DNA of 64,000 nt from positions 10,667-74,666 of the forward strand of contig JBOGKE010000100.1 of assembly GCA_050745265.1 (NCBI GenBank), in the 5' to 3' direction. Positions 1-8,295 of this stretch are shown here, piece after piece; positions within the stretch are counted from its first letter, which is position 1, and each line of letters opens with the position of its first letter. Source of the stretch: RH2-MAG17b sp050745265. GTDB lineage: Bacteria > Acidobacteriota > Terriglobia > UBA7540. A model generated the notes under the pieces. It was not told the origin of the DNA and did no database searches. It saw only the letters and a list, made by a program, of their open reading frames with translations. A program made the translations under genes and the position numbers.

Positions 1-1
1 C

Positions 2-352
2 GCCGTCATTCTGACGCTGGCGCTATCTTCATTCTCGGCGCCGCTGATCTGCGGTTCGGGAGTTGCGAGCGCAGAGCAAGCTTCGGATTGCTGCCGGCTC
101 ATGGGCTCGGCGTGCCACAAAAAGGCCAGCGGCGGTGCGTGTTGCCACCATCAGGCGCCTGCTCCCAACCTGCTCAGACTTGTTTTGCCGTCCGCTCGCT
201 CCCAGTGGTCGCCCCCTCATCTGTGCGCCGCGTTCTTGCCCCCGATCGAGACGCTTCCCTTTGCGAGCCTGCCATCGCGCTCGGCGTATGCGCCTTTCGC
301 GGCGTCTCCCCCCGGAGCTCTCTTCATACTTCATTCTGAACTGTTGATTTAG
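2..352 (+). CDS. Cys-rich small exported protein, 5' end outside window
   Basis: The frame is open from the window edge to a TAG at 350-352, giving 116 visible residues. It begins with a hydrophobic stretch (AVILTLALSSFSAPLICG) that looks like the end of a signal peptide. A cysteine/histidine cluster follows: DCC, then MGSACHKK, then ACCHH, all within about 25 residues. The rest is Pro/Ala-rich with no recognisable domain. Its position just upstream of a copper/silver pump and its thiol-rich cluster suggest a periplasmic metal-binding or sensing accessory protein. That role is an inference, since I do not recognise a named family. The start codon lies upstream of base 1. Confidence 0.6.
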   Translation, partial: AVILTLALSSFSAPLICGSGVASAEQASDCCRLMGSACHKKASGGACCHHQAPAPNLLRLVLPSARSQWSPPHLCAAFLPPIETLPFASLPSRSAYAPFAASPPGALFILHSELLI

Positions 353-519
353 TCCCTTCGCACGGTCGCCGAAACAGCCCCCATCAAAACAAGGCGGCGC
401 GGAGTTGCCTCCTAGCTCCGTGGGCTTATTGTTCCGGCCTGACCAACTACAAACCGATACAGCGGAGACCTGCATTGCGAGGTCGTAATTTCTGGTTTTG
501 TTTGCAAGCTTTTGGATGA

Positions 520-613
520 TGTCATTCCGAGAGGAGCGAGGAATCTCGCCCTGGGCCCATGCCGACGAAAGGCCACGGCAAGATTCCTCGTCGCTTCGCT
601 CCTCGGAATGACA
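520..613. repeat. Palindromic intergenic repeat (TGTCATTCYGAG family), copy 1
   Basis: The arms TGTCATTCCGAG (520-531) and CTCGGAATGACA (602-613) are inverted and enclose a second nested pair (GCGAGGAATCT / AGATTCCTCG). Related copies occur at 17250-17458, 49839-49919, 53869-53983 and, as a half copy, 58661-58700. It occupies the 353-663 gap between the Cys-rich gene and cusC. The remainder of that gap holds nothing I can identify apart from the AGGAGG ribosome site at 652-657. Confidence 0.75.
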
Positions 614-663
614 GCCGGTTACGGCTCTGCCGCGCTGCGCTGCTTCTACCCAGGAGGTCGAGT

Positions 664-1992
664 ATGAGATTCTGCATTGCTCGCCGCTTCGCGGCGCTGT
701 TTGTAGCGATCCTCTTCAGCGCCGCGGCGACATCTTACGGCCAAGCGCGACAACCCGCGCCGCCGGAAGCAAATGGCCTCCGCGCGGCGCCGGAGTCTCG
801 AACTGCTACGCCGCTCGCCAGACTCATCGAGGAGGCCGAGCACGCCAACCCGAGCATCAGCGCGGCCCAGCAAGCTTGGCGGGCAGCCAAGCAAGTCCCG
901 TCTCAAGTTTCGACGCTGCCCGATCCGCAGTTGGTTGTGCAGCAATTCGCCGTCGGCAGCCCGCGCCCGTTTGCGGGTTTCAGCAACAGCAACTTCGCCT
1001 ACGTGGGATTTGGCATTTCGCAAGACCTGCCGTATCCGGGCAAGTTGCGGCTGCGCGGCCGGATCGCGGAGCGGAGCGCTGGCGCAGCCGAGGAGAAGAT
1101 CGACGCGGTGGGTCGGGAAGTGGACGAGCAGGTCCGGAGCACTTATTTCCGCCTCGGCGAGGTGCAAGAGACGCTCGGGATTGAGCAGCGCGACCGCAAG
1201 CTGCTGAACGAAATCGAAAAGATCGCCGAAGCCCGCTACCGGGTGGGACAAGGCGGCCAGCAAGAGGTCCTGAAAGCGCAGTTGGAGCAAACCCGGATTT
1301 TAGCCGACCTAGCCGAACAACAGCGAGAGAAGTCATCGCTCGAAGCCCGGTTGAAGCAGCTCCTCAATCGCGCGCCGGAAAGCTTGGACCTCACCGCCCG
1401 GCCGCTCACGGAAACGCCTTTGCGGTGGACCGCGGACGAGTTACTCCACGCGGTCGCCGCCGGAAACCCCGACGCGCGAATGCAGCAGGAAATCGTGCGC
1501 CGGCAGGACGTCGAAGTCGCGCTGGCGCGAAGCGACTTTTACCCCGACTTCAATGTGCAATGCATGTGGCAGCATACGGCCTCGCAGTTCCGCGACTATT
1601 ACATGCTCAGCTTTGGCGTGCGCGTGCCGCTGTATCGGAAGCGAAGGCAGGACCCGGAACTCGCCGAGAGACTCGACGATCTCGCGAGCTCGCGGCAGCA
1701 GTACGAAGCCGCCGTGCAGCAGGATTATTTCAGCGTGCGCGACGCATTCCTCGACGCCCGCACCGACGACCAGGTGCTGAAAATCTACCGCGAGGGGCTC
1801 ATTCCGCAAGCCACCGCCGGATTGAATGCCGGGCTCGCCGCGTATCAACAGAGCCGCGAGGACTTCGAGACGTTGATCAACTCTTTTCTCGACGTCCTGC
1901 ATCTAGACGAGGAATACTGGCGCGCGCTGGCGGATCACGAAACGGCGCTCGCGCGGCTCGAAGCGCTGACCGGGCTCAAAGTGTTTCACTGA
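664..1992 (+). CDS. cusC: TolC-family outer-membrane efflux channel (CusC-like)
   Basis: This 442-residue protein is the outer-membrane channel of the tripartite pump completed by the next two genes. The ATG at 664 is preferred because AGGAGG lies at 652-657 and a good signal peptide follows (Arg-rich start, hydrophobic core, cleavage near SYGQA, residue 27). The 35 residues of open frame upstream lie over the palindromic repeat. The mature part shows the duplicated coiled-coil layout of the TolC/OEP family: long Glu/Gln/Arg-rich helices around residues 120-220 and 330-440, separated by short strand segments such as YMLSFGVRVPLY. The family role is to form a trimeric trans-periplasmic tunnel. 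Metal specificity is inferred from the neighbouring RND subunit, not from this sequence. Confidence 0.85.
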   Translation: MRFCIARRFAALFVAILFSAAATSYGQARQPAPPEANGLRAAPESRTATPLARLIEEAEHANPSISAAQQAWRAAKQVPSQVSTLPDPQLVVQQFAVGSPRPFAGFSNSNFAYVGFGISQDLPYPGKLRLRGRIAERSAGAAEEKIDAVGREVDEQVRSTYFRLGEVQETLGIEQRDRKLLNEIEKIAEARYRVGQGGQQEVLKAQLEQTRILADLAEQQREKSSLEARLKQLLNRAPESLDLTARPLTETPLRWTADELLHAVAAGNPDARMQQEIVRRQDVEVALARSDFYPDFNVQCMWQHTASQFRDYYMLSFGVRVPLYRKRRQDPELAERLDDLASSRQQYEAAVQQDYFSVRDAFLDARTDDQVLKIYREGLIPQATAGLNAGLAAYQQSREDFETLINSFLDVLHLDEEYWRALADHETALARLEALTGLKVFH

Positions 1993-2139
1993 AATTGGAG
2001 GAACTCGAGTGTGAGTGGTTCAGGTCCGCATTTTTTTGCGGCGGCGTGAGCCGGCGTGCCCAGCCACGGCACGAAGTTCGGGCTTTTCGATGGCAAATAC
2101 CCACGGCACGCACACCGTGCGGTGGTTACCGCTACTCCA

Positions 2140-3720
2140 ATGAAAAATTATCGCATTGCATTCTGGATTGCCATTTCTGTCAGCGTGCTGCTGGCAGCCG
2201 CGCTCGCGTCCTCCTGGCGGAAACTCGCTCGTCCGCAGGGGCGCGCGGCTCATCCCGCGAAGGCGGACATGGTCCCTGCGGCGGCGCCCGCTGGGCCGGG
2301 TTCGCAGTCTGAGCCTGGCGCCGAGGCAAACGGCGCGCAGCCGAGCCTCGCTCCGATCCAGCTCTCGCCGCAGCGGCTGCAATCCATCGGCGTGAAAACC
2401 GGCGTCGTCGAGCGCAAGGAAGTCCGCAACGAGATCCGAACGGCGGGCGATGTGGAAGCCGACGAGCAGCTCGAGTCCTACGTCCAATTGCGCTTTGCCG
2501 GCTGGATTCAGAAAGTTTTCGTCAACACGACTTATCAACACGTCCGCCAAGGCCAGGCGCTATTCACGATTTACAGTCCCGACCTGGTGACCACGGAGCG
2601 CGAATATCTGCTCGCCAAGCAGAACAGCAGCCTGCTCGCGCACAGCTCGATCCCGGGCGTCGCGTCCGGCGCCGCTTCATTACTGAGCGGCGCGCTCGAG
2701 CGGCTGAGGCAGTGGAACGTGCCCGCGCGCGAAATCGCGCATTTGCAGGCCTCGGGCCAGATCAGCCGCGAGCTCGAAATCGATTCCCCAGCCTCCGGAT
2801 ACGTGACGGAGCGCAATGCGCTGCCGCAGATGTACGCGCAGCCGGAGACGCGCCTTTACACCATCACCGGGCTTTCGACGGTGTGGGTGTACGCCGCGGT
2901 TTTCCAGAACGACATCGGGCAGATTCGGCTCGGCGATCCGGCCACCGTCACCGTGGATTCGTATCCGGGCCGTACTTTTCATGGCCGGGTCGATTACATC
3001 TGGCCGCAAGTGGACGTCACCACGCGAACCGTGCGCGTCCGCCTCGTCTTCCCGAACCCGGATCTGAAGCTCTCACCGGGCATGTTCGTCAACGCCACTC
3101 TTGAAATTCCGCTGGGGCGGCGGTTGGTAATTCCCGCCTCGGGCGTGTTCCAGACCGGAACGCAAAATATCGTCTTCATCGACCACGGCGGCGGTTATCT
3201 GGAGCCGCGGAACGTCGAGCTCGGGCCGCAGGCGGGCGACCAATTCATTGTTCTCAAGGGTCTCAAGGCAGGCGAGCGCATTGTAACCTCGGCGAATTTC
3301 CTGATCGATTCCGAGAGCCAGCTTCAGGCGGCCATCGGATCGTTCGCCCCGCCCCCGCCCGGCGCGGGCGCCGCGGCCGCAATAAACGCTTCAGGCGCGC
3401 GAGCTACGATCAATTTCACAACCAGCCCGTCTCCCCCTCAAAAGGGAAGCAATACCTTGCGGGTGACGCTCACTGGATCAGACGGTAACCCCGTCACAGG
3501 CGCCAAGGTTACGGTCACGTTCTTTATGCCCGCTATGCCCGCCATGGGGATGTCCGCCATGCGGACGGTGGCGAACCTCGCCGAAAAGAGTGCGGGCGTG
3601 TACCAGGGAATCGGCACTCTGGGCGCCCGGGGCACCTGGCAGGTCAGCATTACCGCCCAGAAGGGCGGACAAACGATTGCCGCCGAGCAGTTGGCCGTGA
3701 CCGCGGGAGGGGGCGCGTAA
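2140..3720 (+). CDS. cusB: CusB-type periplasmic adaptor with C-terminal YtkA/FixH-like Met-rich domain
   Basis: This 526-residue membrane-fusion protein links the RND pump to the outer-membrane channel. I chose the ATG at 2140 (MKNYRIAFW) because it is followed at once by a membrane anchor (residues 4-24); the longer frame from 2056 adds only unlikely leader sequence. The order is anchor, Pro/Ala linker, barrel-sandwich/lipoyl half around residues 108-150, helical hairpin near the EREYLLAKQ motif, beta-barrel with the VWVYAAVFQNDIGQI segment, and membrane-proximal domain. From about residue 420 an additional immunoglobulin-like domain follows, resembling YtkA/FixH and containing MPAMPAMGMSAM at 463-474. 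This is a plausible Cu(I)/Ag(I) site. The stop abuts the cusA start codon (TAA then ATG), so translation is probably coupled. Confidence 0.88.
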   Translation: MKNYRIAFWIAISVSVLLAAALASSWRKLARPQGRAAHPAKADMVPAAAPAGPGSQSEPGAEANGAQPSLAPIQLSPQRLQSIGVKTGVVERKEVRNEIRTAGDVEADEQLESYVQLRFAGWIQKVFVNTTYQHVRQGQALFTIYSPDLVTTEREYLLAKQNSSLLAHSSIPGVASGAASLLSGALERLRQWNVPAREIAHLQASGQISRELEIDSPASGYVTERNALPQMYAQPETRLYTITGLSTVWVYAAVFQNDIGQIRLGDPATVTVDSYPGRTFHGRVDYIWPQVDVTTRTVRVRLVFPNPDLKLSPGMFVNATLEIPLGRRLVIPASGVFQTGTQNIVFIDHGGGYLEPRNVELGPQAGDQFIVLKGLKAGERIVTSANFLIDSESQLQAAIGSFAPPPPGAGAAAAINASGARATINFTTSPSPPQKGSNTLRVTLTGSDGNPVTGAKVTVTFFMPAMPAMGMSAMRTVANLAEKSAGVYQGIGTLGARGTWQVSITAQKGGQTIAAEQLAVTAGGGA

Positions 3721-6700
3721 ATGATCAATCGCTGGATTGAATGGTGCGCGCGCAATCGCTTTTTGGTGTTTACGGGTACGGTCCTGCTCGTGCTCGCCGG
3801 CGTTTGGTCCATGAAGCGTATCCCGCTCGACGCGCTGCCGGATATTTCCGACGTCGAGGTGATCATCCACGCGCCGTGGGCCGGACAGCCGCCGAACATC
3901 ATTGAAGACCAGGTGACCTACCCTATCGTAACGACCCTGCTCGCAGCGCCCCGCGTTAAGGCGGTGCGCGCGCAAACGATGTTTGGAGATTCCTACGTCT
4001 TCGTGGTGTTCCAGGACGGAACGGATCTTTATTGGGCGCGCTCGCGGGTGTTGGAATACCTTCAGGAAATTCAGGGCGAGCTTCCGCCCAACGTGCATCC
4101 CGTGATGGGTCCCGACGCGACGGGGGCCGGATGGGTTTATGAATACGCACTCGTGGATCATACCCACAAATACAGCCTTGCCGATCTGCGCACGCTACAG
4201 GACTGGTACCTGCGCTACCAGCTCGAAACCGTGCCGGGCGTGGCCGAAGTCGCCAGCATCGGGGGATTCGTCAACCAGTATCAAGTAAAGCTCGATCCCG
4301 ACAAGCTGCGCGCGTACAACATTCCACTGGCGACGGTGATTGAGCGCGTGCGGGCGAGCACGAACGAAGTGGGCGGCCGCCTGCTCGAGCTGGGCGGCGC
4401 CGAATACATGGTTCGCGGGCTTGGCTACTTCCACTCGCTCGACGATCTCCGGAATATCCCGGTCGGAGCTGAAAATGGGGTGCCGGTGCTGGTGAGCGAT
4501 CTGGGAACCGTCTCGTTCGGCCCGGACATCCGCCGCGGCGTGGCGGACTGGAACGGCCAGGGCGAAACCGTCGGCGGCATCGTGGTGATGCGCTACGGCA
4601 TGAATGCGCTGGACGTCATCAACGGCATCAAGAAGAAACTCCAGGTCATTCAATCATCCTTGCCGCCGGGCATCTCGATCGTTTCGGGCTACGACCGTTC
4701 GGGGCTCATCCATGCTTCCATCGACACTTTGAAACGCGATCTGCTGGAAGAAATCGCTGTGGTGAGCGTGGTGATCATCATCTTCCTCTTTCACTTCCGT
4801 TCCGCGCTGATCCCTATCTTCACGATTCCGATTGCCGTGATTGGCGCCTTCCTCCCCATGGCTTACCTTCACGTGAGCTCCAACATTATGTCGCTGGGGG
4901 GGCTCGCGCTCGCGATCGGTGTGCTCGTGGATGCGGCGATTGTGATGGTCGAAAACGGCTATCGTCATCTCGCCTTGCGCCAATCCGCGCCCGCGGCTTC
5001 GACTGCACAACACGAGCTATCGAACAGCGCCACAAACCAGGACGATGATCCGCCTCATCCGGGTGTCACAGTACCTGGAGCGCCCTGGCTTGAGGCTGAG
5101 CCCTCCGCAGGCGCTCGCGCTGGGGCGACCCCGCCGGTCACGGCGGGCGAGCGCCGCCGCATCCTGATTGACGCGGCCAAGGAAGTGGGGCCGGCCCTCT
5201 TCTTCTCACTCCTGATCATCATCGTCGCCTTCCTGCCCGTCTTTCTTTTGGAAGCGCAGGAGGGCCGCATGTTCAAGCCGCTCGCCTGGACCAAGACCCT
5301 GTCCATGAGCATCTCTTCGATTCTGTCTATCACCCTGGTTCCGGTTCTGATGCTGATCTTCATCCGCGGCAAGCTGCGCCCGGAATCGCGGAATCCGGTT
5401 TCGCGCCTCACCGAGGCTATTTACCTCCCGATTCTCCGGCTGTGCCTCCGCTTTCGCAAGACGGCTTTATTGCTCAGCCTGGCGCTTCTCATCCTGACCT
5501 TTCCCCTCGCCCGCCGCATTGGCAGCCAGTTTATGCCGCCGCTGTTTGAGGGATCTTCTCTTTATATGCCCACGGCCTCGCCGGGAATTTCGATCACCCA
5601 AGCCGGGCAACTGCTTCAGGAATCGGATCGGATCATTAAGTCGTTTCCTGAAGTTAAGAGTGTGTTCGGGACGGTCGGCCGCTCGAACAGCGCCACGGAT
5701 AACGCGCCGCTCGATATGTACGACACGACGATCATGCTGAAGGCGGAGGACCAATGGCCCTCGGGCATGACGTACAACAGGCTGATTGGCGAAATGGATG
5801 CCAAGCTGCAATTCCCCGGCCTCACGAACACCTGGACGATGCCCGTCGAAAACCGCCTGGATATGGAATTGACCGGCATCAAGACGCCGGTGGGAATGAA
5901 GGTTCAGGGGCCCAATCTGCAGGGCATCCAGCAGGTCGCCGCCGGCATCGAGCGGATTCTTTCATCAATGCCCGAGGTCAGGTCGATCTTTGCAGAGAAA
6001 GTCGCCGAGGGTTTTTACGTCAATATCCAGGTGGACCGCGCCAAAGCGGCGCGTTATGGACTCACGGTCGGCGACGTCCAGCGCGCAGTCGAATCGGGCA
6101 TCGGCGGCGAAGATGTCGCTGTGAACATTGAAGGGCGCGACCGCTTCCCCGTGAACGTGCGCTATAACCGCGATTTCCGGGGCGATCTGGGCGCTCTGCG
6201 GAACGTTGTGATCGCTACCCCAACGGGAGCGCAGATTCCGATCGGTGAAGTGGCAAGCATTTCCTTCTCGCGTGGCCCTTCGATGATCCGTGACGAAGAC
6301 GCTCAGCTCACCGGCTACGTCTTCATGGATTTGAGCACAAGCAACTATGGCGGCTTTGTGCAACATGCAACGCAGTTGTTGCAGCAGAAGCTGCAGCTTC
6401 CGGCGGGATACACGTATCAATGGTCAGGCGAGTACGAGTTCGAGATGCGCGCCAAGAATCGCCTCGAGCTGATTGTGCCGATTGTGTTTTTTGTTATCTT
6501 TCTGCTCCTCTACATGATTTTTCATTCGGCGGCCGAGGCGGCGATGCTGTTCTTTCCCACGTTTTTCGCGCTGACGGGAGGGCTGATCCTGCAATGGCTG
6601 CTGGGTTATCTCTTTAGCGTCGCCGTCTGGGTGGGTTACATCGACCTGTTCGGAATCGCGGTCGAGACCGGCGTGGTCATGATGGTCTATTTGTACGAAG

Positions 6701-7017
6701 CGCTCGACTTCAAATTGGCATCGGGGCGTCCGATTCAGCATGAAGACATCGAAGCGGCGACGATCGAAGGCGCCGTGCATCGCCTTCGGCCCAAGCTGAT
6801 GACAGTGGCCTGCGTGATCGCCAGCCTGGGCCCTATTCTGTGGGAAACCGGTATCGGCTCCGACGTGATGAAGCCTATTGCCGCGCCCATCGTCGGCGGC
6901 ATGGTCACGTCCTCGATTGCCGTGCTTCTTCTGATCCCGATCTTCTTCGCGATGCTGAAGGAGCGCGCCCTCCGGCGCGGAACGCTGAGGCCCTCGCGGC
7001 AGCGTGCTCCGGCGTAA
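3721..7017 (+). CDS. cusA: Heavy-metal RND efflux pump, Cu(I)/Ag(I) type (CusA)
   Basis: This 1098-residue inner-membrane proton-driven pump exports metal through the CusC-CusB conduit. The N-terminus (MINRWIEWCARNR) and the TM4 motif VDAAIVMVEN with its proton-relay Asp are typical of the heavy-metal RND family. The three methionines that bind Cu(I)/Ag(I) in E. coli CusA (573, 623, 672) have exact counterparts at 616 (SLYMPTASPG), 666 (PLDMYDTT) and 715 (RLDMELTGI), with the same 50 and 49 residue spacings. This argues for monovalent copper/silver rather than Co/Zn/Cd. An insertion rich in Pro, Ala and Asp (about residues 420-476) lies after TM4 and accounts for most of the roughly 50-residue excess over E. 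coli CusA. The gene directly follows cusB without a gap. Confidence 0.95.
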   Translation: MINRWIEWCARNRFLVFTGTVLLVLAGVWSMKRIPLDALPDISDVEVIIHAPWAGQPPNIIEDQVTYPIVTTLLAAPRVKAVRAQTMFGDSYVFVVFQDGTDLYWARSRVLEYLQEIQGELPPNVHPVMGPDATGAGWVYEYALVDHTHKYSLADLRTLQDWYLRYQLETVPGVAEVASIGGFVNQYQVKLDPDKLRAYNIPLATVIERVRASTNEVGGRLLELGGAEYMVRGLGYFHSLDDLRNIPVGAENGVPVLVSDLGTVSFGPDIRRGVADWNGQGETVGGIVVMRYGMNALDVINGIKKKLQVIQSSLPPGISIVSGYDRSGLIHASIDTLKRDLLEEIAVVSVVIIIFLFHFRSALIPIFTIPIAVIGAFLPMAYLHVSSNIMSLGGLALAIGVLVDAAIVMVENGYRHLALRQSAPAASTAQHELSNSATNQDDDPPHPGVTVPGAPWLEAEPSAGARAGATPPVTAGERRRILIDAAKEVGPALFFSLLIIIVAFLPVFLLEAQEGRMFKPLAWTKTLSMSISSILSITLVPVLMLIFIRGKLRPESRNPVSRLTEAIYLPILRLCLRFRKTALLLSLALLILTFPLARRIGSQFMPPLFEGSSLYMPTASPGISITQAGQLLQESDRIIKSFPEVKSVFGTVGRSNSATDNAPLDMYDTTIMLKAEDQWPSGMTYNRLIGEMDAKLQFPGLTNTWTMPVENRLDMELTGIKTPVGMKVQGPNLQGIQQVAAGIERILSSMPEVRSIFAEKVAEGFYVNIQVDRAKAARYGLTVGDVQRAVESGIGGEDVAVNIEGRDRFPVNVRYNRDFRGDLGALRNVVIATPTGAQIPIGEVASISFSRGPSMIRDEDAQLTGYVFMDLSTSNYGGFVQHATQLLQQKLQLPAGYTYQWSGEYEFEMRAKNRLELIVPIVFFVIFLLLYMIFHSAAEAAMLFFPTFFALTGGLILQWLLGYLFSVAVWVGYIDLFGIAVETGVVMMVYLYEALDFKLASGRPIQHEDIEAATIEGAVHRLRPKLMTVACVIASLGPILWETGIGSDVMKPIAAPIVGGMVTSSIAVLLLIPIFFAMLKERALRRGTLRPSRQRAPA

Positions 7018-7294
7018 CGCCGGGCTTCTTCAGCCGGGCATGGCCGGCGGACTCGGAACGTGCCGGCCTGAACGCCGGCGCGACGTCCGCAATTGGCGCA
7101 AGCGTTGCGGAGCCTGCCGAGGCGTGTTACACTTTTTCCAGAGCTTCTTGATCCGGGCTTCATCGGTATAGAAAATCCCTGGCGGACCCGGCCGAATCCT
7201 CATCCCATCGATGAGATTCTTCTAGCTCAGCCAATCCTCCGAGGCGACCCGAAGCTTTGCCCAGGTTGGGCAGAGTTCCAAAGGAGTTAAACAA

Positions 7295-7636
7295 GTGAAT
7301 CGCAAACTGATTCGTCCATCGCTCTCCGAAATTCAGGACCAGATGGGTCAGCGCCCGCCGCGCAGCAAGAAGCCGACGCCCCCCGATCAAACCAACGCCG
7401 AAAGCTTTTACTACATCAAACAGATGCAGGGACGCACGCCGATGGTGGTCGTGCTGAACACCGGCGAGACGATCCGCGGCGTCATCGAGTGGTACGACAA
7501 GAGCTGTATCAAGGTGCACCGAGCGAGCGAGCCCAATCTGCTGATCATGAAGAGCGCGATCCGGTACATGCACAAGGAATCGGAATCGAAATCCGAGGGG
7601 AATGGGAATATCCCTGAGAGCGGCGAGAGCGAATAG
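7295..7636 (+). CDS. hfq: RNA chaperone Hfq
   Basis: The product is a 113-residue Sm-like protein that would form a hexameric ring and promote sRNA-mRNA pairing. The Sm1 region is visible at about residues 35-75 (FYYIKQMQGRTPMVVVLNTG, then RGVIEWYDKSCIKVHR). The Sm2 strand is LLIMKSAIRYMHK, where E. coli has the YKHAIST motif. Start is GTG at 7295, with AAGGAG at 7281-7286. The N-terminal 30 residues (Pro/Lys-rich) and the acidic Ser/Glu-rich tail are longer than in enterobacterial Hfq but usual for acidobacterial versions. It stands alone: the preceding 277-bp gap has GCCGGGC-type spacer repeats and the next gene is unrelated. Confidence 0.9.
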   Translation: MNRKLIRPSLSEIQDQMGQRPPRSKKPTPPDQTNAESFYYIKQMQGRTPMVVVLNTGETIRGVIEWYDKSCIKVHRASEPNLLIMKSAIRYMHKESESKSEGNGNIPESGESE

Positions 7637-7745
7637 GCGCTCGGCCGCGATGCTTGACATCCCGGCACTGTGACCGTAGCATCATTTTCAGCCGCCCGCC
7701 GGGTTCGGTCTCAGGCGGCCGGCGAGTTAGGCGGCGGAGGTTTTT

Positions 7746-8219
7746 GTGAACACCGGCAGCGCGAAGCAACCTTCTTGCAGGGCTCGTTGGCGCCTGGCTC
7801 CGCGGTTCCGGCGGGGCTTGCCCGGCGCGTTCGGACTGCTGGCGATGTGCGCCATTTTCGGTTTTGCGCCGGCCTCGGCGCAGGAGATGGGCAGGCCCAA
7901 GCTCCCGCCGGTCATCAACAAAATCACCTCGAGTGGGACGACGAAGGGCGCCTTCACGGGGATCGTGCAGACGTTAGACACCAAGGGCAGGGTGCTCGAG
8001 GTTGCGTCGGTGAACGGCGCGGACACGGCCTTGTTCCCGCTCACGAAGAAGGTCAAGGTCTCCTCGATCGAGGGACGCAAACTAAAGCTCGCCTCGGTTA
8101 TGCCGGGCGCCAACGTGATCGTTACGTACGAGCAGCAAGGCGCGCGCCGGACGGTTCAGGAAATCACCGTCGTCGAAGAAGCTCCTAAGGTTGCGAAGAA
8201 AAAGCCTTCCTCTTCCTGA
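7746..8219 (+). CDS. Small exported beta-rich hypothetical protein
   Basis: The frame encodes 157 residues from a GTG at 7746 preceded by GGAGG at 7736-7740. An Arg-rich start, a hydrophobic segment (FGLLAMCAIFGFAPASA) and an SAQ site near residue 46 indicate secretion. The mature part (about 110 residues) alternates hydrophobic and polar residues in short strands (GAFTGIVQTLD, VLEVASV, KLKLASVMPGANVIVTY) and ends in a Lys/Ser tail. This resembles small OB/beta-barrel domains of the DUF5666 type, but I cannot assign a family with confidence. No enzyme motif is visible. It lies between hfq and bshA on the same strand. Confidence 0.65.
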   Translation: MNTGSAKQPSCRARWRLAPRFRRGLPGAFGLLAMCAIFGFAPASAQEMGRPKLPPVINKITSSGTTKGAFTGIVQTLDTKGRVLEVASVNGADTALFPLTKKVKVSSIEGRKLKLASVMPGANVIVTYEQQGARRTVQEITVVEEAPKVAKKKPSSS

Positions 8220-8295
8220 CGGCATCGCTTCGCCGGAAGCGCCAGCGTTGAGGGTCTGGCGAGGTCGTCATTCCAGCACGACAGAGACTTTTCCG

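Noticed and set aside
29..475. Long minus-strand open frame at the window start
   Set aside because: It is antisense to the Cys-rich gene, is dominated by Arg/Gly from high-GC third-position bias, and shows no domain.
559..663. Extra N-terminal coding for CusC
   Set aside because: The frame is open but covers a palindromic repeat; the ATG at 664 has a perfect AGGAGG and a signal peptide right after it.
1441..1902. Antisense frames inside cusC, cusA, TonB and other genes
   Set aside because: Many long frames occur opposite real genes in this GC-rich DNA; none has a start site with ribosome signal or a recognisable product.
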